Below, one piece after another: positions 1-6,860 of a stretch of 12,489 nucleotides of DNA. The stretch covers positions 1 to 12,489 of the forward strand of contig JBNJFJ010000056.1 in assembly GCA_051746745.1 (NCBI GenBank). Direction: 5' to 3'. A model generated the notes under the pieces. That model saw nothing but the letters and a program-made list of their open reading frames with translations, searched no databases and was not told where the DNA came from. The DNA is from Halolactibacillus sp051746745. Its GTDB lineage: Bacteria > Bacillota > Bacilli > Bacillales > Amphibacillaceae. The position numbers and the translations under genes are program-made. Numbering within the stretch: the stretch's first letter is position 1; every line of letters begins with the position of its first letter.

Positions 1-1146
1 GATAATAGCAAGGAAAGTGTTACTAGCAATTCTCATCGCTTGTTCATTAAAATTAAACTTTGGATGGTGATGGGGATAAAATGGACCGTCTGTTCTTGCG
101 CCCGTGAAGAAAAAAGCGCCTGGTTTTTCTAATAAGTAATAACTAAAGTCTTCACCTGTCATCGAAGGACGGGTGAAAGAAGCATTTGATACTCCTGGTA
201 TTTCTTTAGCAATATCAATGACCCGCTTAGCTTCAGCTTCATGATTAACAACCGGCGGGTAACCTTTCATATAATCAAAATCAATCGTAATACCATAACG
301 TGATTCAAATGATTCAATAATCGCTGTCATTTCTTGAATGATTTGTGTTTGAACTTCCGTAGAAAATGTTCGAACAGTGCCTTCTAGCGTCGCTTTACCA
401 GCAATGATATTAAACGCGTTCCCAGCTTCAAATTTACCAATACTTAAAACCGCTGTATCTAACGGATCAATCCGGCGACTGACAATCGTTTGGCATTCAC
501 TGACGAGGGCACTCGCAATTACGACTGCATCTTTTGTATCATGCGGCATCGCTCCGTGCCCACCGACACCATTGACCTCAATTGTAAAGCGATCAGCACC
601 TGCCATAAAGTCCCCCGTTGTTGTATGAATGGTCCCAACAGGTAAGCTCGCCCAAAGGTGTGTCCCAAAGACATAGTCCACCCCTTCAAGCGCCCCGTCT
701 TTAATCATTGGTGCCGCCCCTCCTGGTGCAACTTCTTCAGCGGGTTGATGAATCAACACAACGTTACCCGATAAATCCTGTTTTTGTTGATGCAAGATTT
801 TTGCCGTGACAAGCAGTGTCGCAGTATGACCATCATGACCGCAGGCATGCATCACACCGGGGACAGTTGATTTGTAGGGGGTGTCTTTTTGATCTTGAAT
901 CGGTAAAGCATCAAAGTCGGCCCTTAAGGCAATCGTTTTACCCGGCTTTGTTCCTTTAATTGTCGCAACAATCCCGTGACCCCCGATATGCCTTTCATAG
1001 TCGATGCCTAACTGGTCATAGTAGTGACAAATATAATCTGCTGTTTTTGCTTCATGAAATGATAATTCTGGATGTTGATGTAAGTAACGTCTGATGTTAA
1101 TCATTTCGTTATAGTCTGTGTCCGACACATAATTATTCATTGTCAT
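1..1146 (-). CDS. M20 family (M20D-type) metallo-amidohydrolase, N-acyl amino acid hydrolase-like; C-terminus cut by window edge
   Basis: The minus frame reads open from ATG at 1146 to the left edge, 382 codons. The family is usually about 380-400 residues, so probably only the last few to about 20 are missing. Metal-ligand motifs of M20D enzymes are present: HACGHD at residues 100-105, the Glu pair in HQPAEE (E137, E138), THLW with H163, TGEDFSYY at 330-337 and a His cluster PHHHP near 358-362. The dimerisation (lid) domain with GHGAMPH lies near 196-202. The family hydrolyses amide bonds of N-acyl or N-aminoacyl compounds in the cytoplasm; the substrate cannot be read from sequence. An AGGGTGA ribosome site sits 5 nt before ATG 1146. 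In-frame ATGs at 1161 (no ribosome site) and 1140 are weaker starts. The gene is divergent from the LiaF-like gene and has its own promoter. Confidence 0.93.
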   Translation of the reverse strand, partial: MTMNNYVSDTDYNEMINIRRYLHQHPELSFHEAKTADYICHYYDQLGIDYERHIGGHGIVATIKGTKPGKTIALRADFDALPIQDQKDTPYKSTVPGVMHACGHDGHTATLLVTAKILHQQKQDLSGNVVLIHQPAEEVAPGGAAPMIKDGALEGVDYVFGTHLWASLPVGTIHTTTGDFMAGADRFTIEVNGVGGHGAMPHDTKDAVVIASALVSECQTIVSRRIDPLDTAVLSIGKFEAGNAFNIIAGKATLEGTVRTFSTEVQTQIIQEMTAIIESFESRYGITIDFDYMKGYPPVVNHEAEAKRVIDIAKEIPGVSNASFTRPSMTGEDFSYYLLEKPGAFFFTGARTDGPFYPHHHPKFNFNEQAMRIASNTFLAII

Positions 1147-1175
1147 TAAATTCACCCTCATAATATGTTTTCGCT

Positions 1176-1184
1176 ATTATAACA
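1176..1184 (-). promoter_or_regulatory. Candidate extended -10 promoter for the M20 amidohydrolase
   Basis: On the minus strand a perfect TATAAT (1176-1181) is preceded by TGT (1182-1184), the extended -10 arrangement. It lies about 30 nt before the start codon. I see no good -35 at the usual distance, which is compatible with an extended -10. Confidence 0.55.
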
Positions 1185-1224
1185 TAACTCATTATTATGA
1201 TGTATGATCAACTTCGGGTATTGT

Positions 1225-1253
1225 TTTTCATTCGTATCGGTTTCATTTATAAT
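1225..1253 (+). promoter_or_regulatory. Candidate sigma-A promoter for the LiaF-like gene
   Basis: A perfect TATAAT at 1248-1253 has a 4/6 -35 match, TTTTCA, at 1225-1230 with a 17-nt spacer. It ends about 40 nt before the ATG of the LiaF-like gene and is divergent from the amidohydrolase promoter. Confidence 0.6.
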
Positions 1254-1292
1254 GAAAGAAGCAGGTATTTTATATAGAAATGGGTGAAGGAA

Positions 1293-2033
1293 ATGTCAAA
1301 CGTGTTAAAAACAGTCATTGCACTTATTATTATTTTATTTGGTGGCGTATTGTTATTAGAGAATCTTGATGTCTATACGTTCAATCTTGATGATGTGTTT
1401 CCGTATCTTCTAGCAGGATTTTTATTGTTGGTCGGGCTCTATTTATTTATCAAAGGTTTGCAAGGGTTTAGTGGTCTATTTACCGGCGTTTTTCTCGCGG
1501 TTTACGGTGCGCTCGTTTTACTTGGTCAACAAAATATCATAGATTTTGAATTTGATGATGTGTTTGATTTATGGCCACTGATTCTCATCTTTATAGGCTT
1601 ATCTTTACTTGGTGTGACAGCTAAAGTGAAAGAAAAAATGTGGAAAAGAAAAGCAAAACAACAAAGAACACATCAAGTGAAATATTCTATTGGAGAGGAT
1701 CACCAAACTGGAGAGTGGCACGTGAAGCCAACCCATCGTTCCAATTTATTTGGACAACAGTCGTTTGACTTTACTGATGCGATTCTTGAAGAAGGTGAAA
1801 CGCCTTTTACCTTGAATGGTTTAGCTGGTGAGATTGTGATTATATTACCGGATACGTTAGCTGTAAATCTCTATGCGGAAGTGAAGGCAGGAGAAATTTT
1901 ATTGTTCCAACAAAAAACAGAAGGCATAAACAAAGAAATGGTCTATGAAACAGATGGTTATAATGAAGCGACACGTAAACTGAAAATTGATATCCGTTTA
2001 ACATCAGGCTCTATTCGGATTATTCAAGCTTAA
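1293..2033 (+). CDS. LiaF-like (YvqF family) membrane protein
   Basis: The product is 246 residues. It has four hydrophobic segments (about 5-22, 36-55, 60-78, 93-110), a basic linker (KVKEKMWKRKAK, 111-122) and a soluble C-terminal domain. That domain resembles the LiaF C-terminal domain, with a beta-rich GEIVIILP...VKAGEILL pattern from about 179 to the end. In B. subtilis, LiaF (about 241 residues) is an inhibitor of the LiaRS envelope-stress two-component system. Here no liaR, liaS, liaI or liaH gene is adjacent; the next gene is a penicillin-binding protein. An envelope-stress role is therefore inferred from the family only. I chose ATG 1293 because GGGTGA lies 5 nt upstream; the upstream in-frame GTG at 1284 overlaps that ribosome site. 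The two hydrophobic halves each carry a DDVF motif, suggesting an internal duplication. Confidence 0.8.
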   Translation: MSNVLKTVIALIIILFGGVLLLENLDVYTFNLDDVFPYLLAGFLLLVGLYLFIKGLQGFSGLFTGVFLAVYGALVLLGQQNIIDFEFDDVFDLWPLILIFIGLSLLGVTAKVKEKMWKRKAKQQRTHQVKYSIGEDHQTGEWHVKPTHRSNLFGQQSFDFTDAILEEGETPFTLNGLAGEIVIILPDTLAVNLYAEVKAGEILLFQQKTEGINKEMVYETDGYNEATRKLKIDIRLTSGSIRIIQA

Positions 2034-2055
2034 TGCGTAGGCCGTTCTGCTTTCG

Positions 2056-2097
2056 TCTTTGACATTGGTATAATATAATCGATTGTAGCGTCAAAGA
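2056..2097. promoter_or_regulatory. Extended -10 promoter of the PBP gene bracketed by an inverted repeat (candidate operator)
   Basis: TGG followed by TATAAT (2066-2074) forms an extended -10, with a second overlapping TATAAT at 2074-2079. Perfect 8-bp arms, TCTTTGAC (2056-2063) and GTCAAAGA (2090-2097), flank it with 26 nt between. A start site near 2081 would put the left arm upstream of the -10 and the right arm just inside the transcript. This suits a DNA-binding protein better than an RNA hairpin. No T-run follows, so it is not a terminator. The regulator is unknown. Confidence 0.5.
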
Positions 2098-2117
2098 AAG
2101 CGATAAGGAGCGACACC

Positions 2118-4346
2118 ATGAGAAACAGTCAAGAAGTTAAACGATTCATGATTCAAGTGAAAAATTATATAAAGAACGGTTTTAAAAAAGGTTGGCAGTC
2201 TTTATCAAAACACCGCTGGCTTAAACATCTTACACTTAGTATCGTGTCAGTGATCTTATTAAGTAGCATCGGCTTTTTCTTCATCATTTATGGTGGGGGG
2301 TTAATTGTCGATGAGAAAAAGATGGTTTTACCGGCGACGACGATGGTCGAGACAACAAACGGAGAGTATGCGGGGAGATTGTATACGGAAAATCGTTTGT
2401 TAACACCACTATCAGACGTGCCAGACCATGTGTTAACGGCTTTTATCGCGACAGAAGATGAACGCTTTTATTCACATGCGGGCGTTGATTTTCGGTCTGT
2501 CTTACGGGCGGTTTATAAAGATATTATTGCCCTAGATAAAGTCGAAGGGGCTAGTACGATCACGCAACAGTTGAGTAAGAATTTATTTTTAACGAATGAT
2601 CAATCATGGATGCGTAAAACAAAAGAAGTGATGGCGTCGATGTATTTAGAGCGCAATTATACGAAGAACGATATTTTAGAATTGTATTTAAATCAACTGT
2701 ATTTCGCCCATGGTGTGTATGGGATTGAAACAGCTAGTCAATATTTCTTTAGTAAATCTGTGAGTGACTTAACCGTTACAGAGGGTGCGCTGCTTGCAGG
2801 CATGATTAAAGGCCCTAACATTTACTCACCATATATTAGTGAAGAAAACGCCGCAGCAAGACGTAATGTTGTGTTAAACCAAATGCACCGAGTAGGATAT
2901 TTAGAAACGGAAGAATTATTACAATTTCAAGGGCAAGGCTTGGGTGTAACACCGCAACCTGAAGCGGTGCCCCCTTATATTGATGATTACCTTGAGGTGG
3001 TTATTCAAGAAATTGAATCAAGGTATAATATCACTCGAGACGAGTTACAGCGTGGTGGTTATAGAGTGACTGTTCATATGGATCTAGATATGCAAAAGCA
3101 AGCTTATGAACATGTGACTAACACTGCGTATTACCAAGCTTCAAACGATAAGGTAGAGGCAAGTGTTGTCATTGTAGATAAAGAAACGACTGGTTTAAAA
3201 GTCGTTATTGGTGGACGTGATTATACGATAGGTCAGGCGCATCATCAAGCTCTTGTCACACATCAACCCGGTTCAGCAATAAAACCGCTCGCCGTATACA
3301 CACCAGCTTTAGAAAAAGGCTACCACCCCTATTCCTTACTTGCTGATGAACAAAAAGACTTTGATGGTTATACGGTGAGAAATGCCAATAATCAATATGA
3401 AGGTGATATCCCGTTAGTGGAGGCTTTAGCCGAATCGAAAAATACAACCGCCGTTTCCTTATTTAACGATATAGGCATTGAGACAGGTAAAGATTATTTA
3501 GATCGACTTAACCTATCAACTAAAGATGACGGACTAGCGATTGCCTTAGGTGGTTTATCAAGTGGTTATACACCGATTCAGATGGCAACAGCATATAATA
3601 CGTATCTAAATGAAGGTGTTTATCGTGATAGCTCGGCAGTGATCTCTATCTCTGATCGTAACGGTGTTCAGATTACTTCAGCAGATCGAGCAGAAACACA
3701 AGTATTTGAAGAACAGTCAACGTGGTATACGTTAAATATGCTTGAAAGAGTTGTGACAGATGGTACGGCAAGTGGCTATGACTATTCAGGCGATTTAGCC
3801 GGAAAAACTGGGTCAACGCAGCATGACTCTGTAGAAGGCGCGACCAAAGATGCATGGTTTGTTGGATTAACACCTGACTTTACAGTATCTACTTGGATAG
3901 GTTTTGATCAGAGTGATGATGCACACTATTTAACAAAAGGTAGTTCTCAAGCCGTTCAATTAACGAAAGCACTACTAACAGATATTAATCAAACAGATTA
4001 TATTAAAAAAGGGTTTGATCGTCCGAATGAGGTAGAGGATTTACCTGAGCCTATCACGTTGCCAGAAATCACTGATTTGAATGCGTCCTTTAGTCTAGGT
4101 GGATTTAATTTACTGAGAGCAGAATTAACGTGGTCAACATCTACAGATGACCGTATTATTTATCATATTTATGAGGTCACTGAAGACGGTAAAAAATTGA
4201 TTGGTAAAACTACGGGTGAAGGATCTTATACCATTAAACGACCGTCGATTTTACAAATGACGCGTTACTATGTTGAACCAATCAATCCTCTAACAAATCA
4301 AACAGGTGAGTTATCAAATCCAGCGATGTTATTGTTGTTTGAGTAA
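2118..4346 (+). CDS. pbpF: Bifunctional class A penicillin-binding protein (PBP2c/PbpF-like)
   Basis: The product is 742 residues. A basic cytoplasmic tail of about 38 residues precedes one membrane anchor (about 39-62). A GT51 glycosyltransferase domain follows, with EDERF (probable catalytic E113), GASTITQQLSKN (144-155), RKTKEV and ELYLNQLYF. The transpeptidase domain carries S386-A-I-K389, S440-K-N442 and K563-T-G565. A fibronectin-III-like tail occupies about 648-740. The enzyme polymerises lipid II and cross-links peptidoglycan outside the membrane. Many stretches match my memory of B. subtilis PbpF (about 714 residues), including LYTENR, GGRDYT, DDR..Y.IY and the C-terminal domain. The N-terminal tail is longer than in PbpF. 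ATG 2118 has AAGGAG 7 nt upstream; Met11 is a less likely start. No clear terminator follows before the next gene 56 nt on, so the two may be cotranscribed. Confidence 0.95.
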   Translation: MRNSQEVKRFMIQVKNYIKNGFKKGWQSLSKHRWLKHLTLSIVSVILLSSIGFFFIIYGGGLIVDEKKMVLPATTMVETTNGEYAGRLYTENRLLTPLSDVPDHVLTAFIATEDERFYSHAGVDFRSVLRAVYKDIIALDKVEGASTITQQLSKNLFLTNDQSWMRKTKEVMASMYLERNYTKNDILELYLNQLYFAHGVYGIETASQYFFSKSVSDLTVTEGALLAGMIKGPNIYSPYISEENAAARRNVVLNQMHRVGYLETEELLQFQGQGLGVTPQPEAVPPYIDDYLEVVIQEIESRYNITRDELQRGGYRVTVHMDLDMQKQAYEHVTNTAYYQASNDKVEASVVIVDKETTGLKVVIGGRDYTIGQAHHQALVTHQPGSAIKPLAVYTPALEKGYHPYSLLADEQKDFDGYTVRNANNQYEGDIPLVEALAESKNTTAVSLFNDIGIETGKDYLDRLNLSTKDDGLAIALGGLSSGYTPIQMATAYNTYLNEGVYRDSSAVISISDRNGVQITSADRAETQVFEEQSTWYTLNMLERVVTDGTASGYDYSGDLAGKTGSTQHDSVEGATKDAWFVGLTPDFTVSTWIGFDQSDDAHYLTKGSSQAVQLTKALLTDINQTDYIKKGFDRPNEVEDLPEPITLPEITDLNASFSLGGFNLLRAELTWSTSTDDRIIYHIYEVTEDGKKLIGKTTGEGSYTIKRPSILQMTRYYVEPINPLTNQTGELSNPAMLLLFE

Positions 4347-4402
4347 TTAATTGAGAGGGAACATCATTAACAGTGAAAAATTATGAAAGGGAGGAATCAG
4401 TA

Positions 4403-5137
4403 ATGAAAGTAACAGTCGTAGGTTTTTGGGGAGCTTATCCAGAGGAAAATGAAGCAACGTCAAGTTATCTTATTGAAAAGGATGGTTTTAAATTATTACT
4501 TGATTGCGGTAGTGGTGCACTCAGTCAGTTGCCGAAATATGCTGATCCATATGATCTAGATGCCGTTATCCTGACACATTATCATAATGATCATATCGCA
4601 GATATTGGGGTGTTACAGTATCATATGCTTGTACAAAATGGTATCAGACAACAAGAAAAAACATTACCGATTTATGGTCACGCGTTTGATCCAGATCAGT
4701 TTTCGCGCCTGACTCATAATTTTACGAAAGGGCATACCTATGATCCTATCGCTCCACTTGAGCTAGGACCTTTTACGATTAGTTTCTTCGAAACAGATCA
4801 TCCGGTTATTTGCTTTGCGATGCGTATATCTGATGGAGAGAGCACCTTTGTCTTTACAGCTGACTCTAGCTATAAAGAGGGCTTCATTTCGTTCAGTGAT
4901 GATGCAGACTTATTAATAACGGACTGCAATTTTTACGAAGGGCAAGACGGTACAAAGGCCGGTCACATGAACAGTAAGGAATGTGCAATAATTGCTGAAA
5001 AAGCGGGAGTTAAGCAGCTGGTCTTATCACACCATCCACACTTTGGTGATAGAAATGAATTAGTATCTGAAGCAGAAAAGTATTTCCGGGGAAATACTCA
5101 ACTGGCTGAGTCAGGATTAACCGTTCATCTTGGTTGA
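4403..5137 (+). CDS. yhfI: Metallo-beta-lactamase-fold hydrolase, YhfI-like
   Basis: The product is 244 residues, the length I recall for B. subtilis YhfI. The zinc-site motif is THYHNDH (H59, H61, D63, H64), with further probable ligands H133 (TDHP), D154 (FTADSS) and H210 or H211 (LSHHPHFGD). The overall order resembles the RNase Z/phosphodiesterase-like branch of the fold, but I see no evidence for a specific substrate, and YhfI's role is not known to me. No signal peptide is visible, so it should be cytoplasmic. ATG 4403 is preceded by AAAGGGAGGA with a 7-nt gap. An in-frame GTG at 4373 would add 10 residues but overlaps that ribosome site. It lies directly upstream of lplJ, the same order as in B. 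subtilis. Confidence 0.9.
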   Translation: MKVTVVGFWGAYPEENEATSSYLIEKDGFKLLLDCGSGALSQLPKYADPYDLDAVILTHYHNDHIADIGVLQYHMLVQNGIRQQEKTLPIYGHAFDPDQFSRLTHNFTKGHTYDPIAPLELGPFTISFFETDHPVICFAMRISDGESTFVFTADSSYKEGFISFSDDADLLITDCNFYEGQDGTKAGHMNSKECAIIAEKAGVKQLVLSHHPHFGDRNELVSEAEKYFRGNTQLAESGLTVHLG

Positions 5138-5162
5138 TATTTACAATCATTTCTTATAGTAT
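5134..5162 (+). promoter_or_regulatory. Candidate promoter upstream of lplJ
   Basis: TTGATA (5134-5139, 5/6) and TAGTAT (5157-5162, 4/6) are separated by 17 nt, starting over the stop codon of the preceding gene. TATAGT (5155-5160) is an alternative -10. This suggests lplJ can be transcribed separately from yhfI. The match is moderate. Confidence 0.4.
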
Positions 5163-5205
5163 AGATAATGAAGTAAAATGAAAACAATATTGAGGGGGAA
5201 ATAAT

Positions 5206-6201
5206 GTGAAATTTATAGATAATGAAGGTATCACAGATCCTTATATTAACTTGGCGATTGAAGAGTATGTATTAAATAACTTTGGGGAGAAGGATACATA
5301 CTTGCTCTTCTATATCAATAAACCATCTATTATTATCGGTCGAAACCAAAACTCGATTGAAGAAATCAATACGAAGTACGTTGATGAGAATAATATCAAA
5401 GTTGTGCGCCGTTTATCTGGTGGTGGTGCTGTCTATCATGATGAAGGTAATTTGAATTTTAGTTTTATTACGAAAGATGACGGTGAAAGTTTTCACAATT
5501 TCCAGAAGTTCACAGAACCTGTTGTAGAAGCGCTGCATGATTTAGGTGTACCAGCTGAACTAAGTGGACGAAATGATTTAGTCGCAGATGGGCGTAAAAT
5601 TTCAGGTAATGCTCAGTTCACGACGAAAGGTCGCATGTTTAGTCACGGCACACTTATGTTTAACTCAGAGATTGAGAATGTTGTTGCAGCACTCAATGTG
5701 AGTGAAGAGAAAATTAAATCTAAAGGGATTAAGTCCATTCGTAGTCGTGTGGCGAATATTACGGAGTTCCTTGATAATAATATGACAATGGAAGAATTTA
5801 AAACGCAATTGCTACAGCATCTGTTTGATGTTGAAGATATCAACGATGTACCGAGATATAAGTTAACAGATGAAGATTGGGAAAAAATCCATGAAATTTC
5901 TAAAGCTCGTTACCAGAATTGGGATTGGAACTTCGGAAAGTCACCTAAGTTTGACATTCGTAAATCTCATAAGTTCCCTGCGGGACTTGTGGATGTTCGA
6001 ATGGATGTTTCTAAAGGGCAAATTAAGAGTTGTAAAATTTATGGTGACTTTTTCGGTGTTGGAGATGTGACAGTAATTGAAGAAGCACTAATCGATACGC
6101 GTTATCAAAAAGAAGCGATTGAAAAAGCGCTTGAAGAAATCGATGTTCCTCATTATCTTGGAAAGATTTCTAAAGAAGATTTAATTGAATTAATCTATTA
6201 A
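5206..6201 (+). CDS. lplJ: Lipoate-protein ligase LplJ
   Basis: The product is 331 residues, identical in length to B. subtilis LplJ as I recall it, and similar from end to end (both finish in LIY). It activates free lipoate with ATP and attaches it to lipoyl domains, such as GcvH and the E2 subunits of 2-oxoacid dehydrogenases, in the cytoplasm. The lipoate/AMP-binding segment RRLSGGGAVYH is at 68-78, and the conserved lysine is K131 in GRKISGNAQ. The C-terminal accessory domain is present (YQNWDWNFGKSPKF onward). The start is GTG at 5206, set by GAGGGGG 7 nt upstream; the overlapping ATG at 5204 is out of frame. It ends at a strong bidirectional terminator shared with the convergent gene. 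Confidence 0.97.
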   Translation: MKFIDNEGITDPYINLAIEEYVLNNFGEKDTYLLFYINKPSIIIGRNQNSIEEINTKYVDENNIKVVRRLSGGGAVYHDEGNLNFSFITKDDGESFHNFQKFTEPVVEALHDLGVPAELSGRNDLVADGRKISGNAQFTTKGRMFSHGTLMFNSEIENVVAALNVSEEKIKSKGIKSIRSRVANITEFLDNNMTMEEFKTQLLQHLFDVEDINDVPRYKLTDEDWEKIHEISKARYQNWDWNFGKSPKFDIRKSHKFPAGLVDVRMDVSKGQIKSCKIYGDFFGVGDVTVIEEALIDTRYQKEAIEKALEEIDVPHYLGKISKEDLIELIY

Positions 6202-6206
6202 AAAAT

Positions 6207-6250
6207 AAGTAGGTAGCCGTGTTTTTAGCATGCTACCTACTTTGGTTTTT
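6207..6250. terminator. Bidirectional intrinsic terminator between lplJ and the convergent gene
   Basis: A perfect 11-bp stem, AAGTAGGTAGC (6207-6217) with GCTACCTACTT (6232-6242), encloses a 14-nt loop. On the plus strand a T-rich run follows (TGG then six T, to about 6250). On the minus strand the A-run at 6200-6205 gives the T-tract. The stop codon of the minus-strand gene (6237-6239) lies inside the right arm. Confidence 0.88.
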
Positions 6251-6689
6251 TAAAGTTAATTAAATGATCTTTTGGATCGATATAAAACTCATGTGGAGGT
6301 CGATAAGTGATTAATCCGCGTTTCATTAATTTGTGATAGCTTACTTTTAAATAAGGATCACCGTGAATAACTGGTATCTCACCTGTTAGGTCGATATACT
6401 GATCGACAGCTCGTTGGGTATAATCTAAATTTTCAGCAAGATGTCTTTGATCTTCATCAAAGATATCATAGGTTTCTTTAGACATATAATATGTCTGCAC
6501 CGGAATGGCATTTAAGTAAGGGGCGAGTTCATAATAATTAATAGTTAAATCATCATTGATCAACATACTAAGCGGAACATGATCTGGTAATGCATTCATA
6601 TACTGTCTAATGGCTTGTTTCAACTCATGTAGCGATACATCTTTAACCGGATATGTTTTCTCTTTTTTCTTTCTAAATAGACTCCACAC
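6237..6689 (-). CDS. Uncharacterised protein, DUF3939-like
   Basis: The product is 150 residues, with no signal peptide or membrane segment. It has a basic N-terminus (MWSLFRKKKEK), then a mixed alpha/beta region with LPDHVPLSMLINDDLTINY (about 34-52), TYYMSKETYDIFDED (about 66-80), a helix YTQRAVDQYIDLTGEIPVIHGDP, and GLITYRPPHEFYID near the end. The pattern resembles what I remember of Bacillaceae DUF3939 proteins, whose function is unknown; this is recall, not a search. I place the start at GTG 6689 because AAGAAGGTGG (6698-6707) lies 8 nt upstream. The longer reading from GTG 6701 would start inside that ribosome site. It is divergent from comK and has its own extended -10 promoter overlapped by a cre-like site. 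Confidence 0.72.
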   Translation of the reverse strand: MWSLFRKKKEKTYPVKDVSLHELKQAIRQYMNALPDHVPLSMLINDDLTINYYELAPYLNAIPVQTYYMSKETYDIFDEDQRHLAENLDYTQRAVDQYIDLTGEIPVIHGDPYLKVSYHKLMKRGLITYRPPHEFYIDPKDHLINFKKPK

Positions 6690-6697
6690 AGTTTTCG

Positions 6698-6707
6698 CCA
6701 CCTTCTT
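6698..6707 (-). promoter_or_regulatory. Ribosome binding site deciding the start of the DUF3939-like gene
   Basis: On the minus strand AAGAAGGTGG pairs well with the 16S rRNA 3' end and sits 8 nt before GTG 6689. The upstream GTG at 6701 is part of this site and so is unlikely to be the start. Confidence 0.65.
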
Positions 6708-6722
6708 TTTTTCTTTATATTT

Positions 6723-6731
6723 ATTATATCA
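6723..6731 (-). promoter_or_regulatory. Extended -10 promoter of the DUF3939-like gene
   Basis: On the minus strand TGA (6729-6731) precedes a perfect TATAAT (6723-6728), about 34 nt before the GTG start. No strong -35 is seen. Confidence 0.6.
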
Positions 6732-6745
6732 AAAAAGCGCTTACA
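6732..6745 (-). promoter_or_regulatory. cre-like site (candidate CcpA operator)
   Basis: On the minus strand TGTAAGCGCTTTTT matches the common cre consensus TGWAARCGYTWNCW at 13 of 14 positions. It abuts the -10 of the DUF3939-like gene, inside the spacer, where a bound CcpA would be expected to block transcription. It is about 40-60 nt upstream of the comK promoter on the other side. Confidence 0.5.
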
Positions 6746-6783
6746 TTTATACTGTCTATCATGTTGATTTTTTCAAAATTTTG

Positions 6784-6811
6784 TTGCTTTTCATCGAGTA
6801 TAATGTATAAT
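6784..6811 (+). promoter_or_regulatory. Candidate comK promoter with tandem -10 hexamers
   Basis: TTGCTT (6784-6789) and TATAAT (6806-6811) are separated by 16 nt. A second perfect TATAAT lies at 6799-6804. The region is rich in A and T runs, but I found no clean AAAA-N5-TTTT half-site of the kind bound by B. subtilis ComK. Confidence 0.5.
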
Positions 6812-6846
6812 TTTAATTAATAGTAATTTTTACTAAATTTTTGATG

Positions 6847-6854
6847 AAAGGGTG
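6847..6854 (+). promoter_or_regulatory. Ribosome binding site selecting a TTG start for comK
   Basis: AAAGGGTG lies 6 nt upstream of TTG 6861. The in-frame GTG at 6852 is inside this site and cannot be served by it. Confidence 0.65.
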
Positions 6855-6860
6855 TTTGAA

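Noticed and set aside
377..628. Plus-strand ORF of 83 codons
   Set aside because: It lies wholly opposite the M20 amidohydrolase, whose motifs are clear; no ribosome site and no family resemblance.
2056..2097. Reading the TCTTTGAC repeat as a terminator of the LiaF-like gene
   Set aside because: A 26-nt spacer, short arms and no T-run make it a poor terminator; the overlap with a promoter favours an operator.
3256..3873. Minus-strand ORFs of 63 and 66 codons inside pbpF
   Set aside because: Antisense shadows of the transpeptidase domain with no ribosome sites.
5643..6070. Short ORFs on both strands inside lplJ
   Set aside because: Shadows of a conserved full-length gene.
6610..6810. Plus-strand ORF of 66 codons over the DUF3939-like start and promoter
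   Set aside because: It overlaps the coding start and promoter of the minus-strand gene; its hydrophobic character comes from T-rich antisense DNA and it lacks a ribosome site.
6760..6860. ComK-type boxes (AAAA-N5-TTTT) for comK autoregulation
   Set aside because: Several A and T runs are present but none with the correct spacing; calling a box would be forced in such AT-rich DNA.
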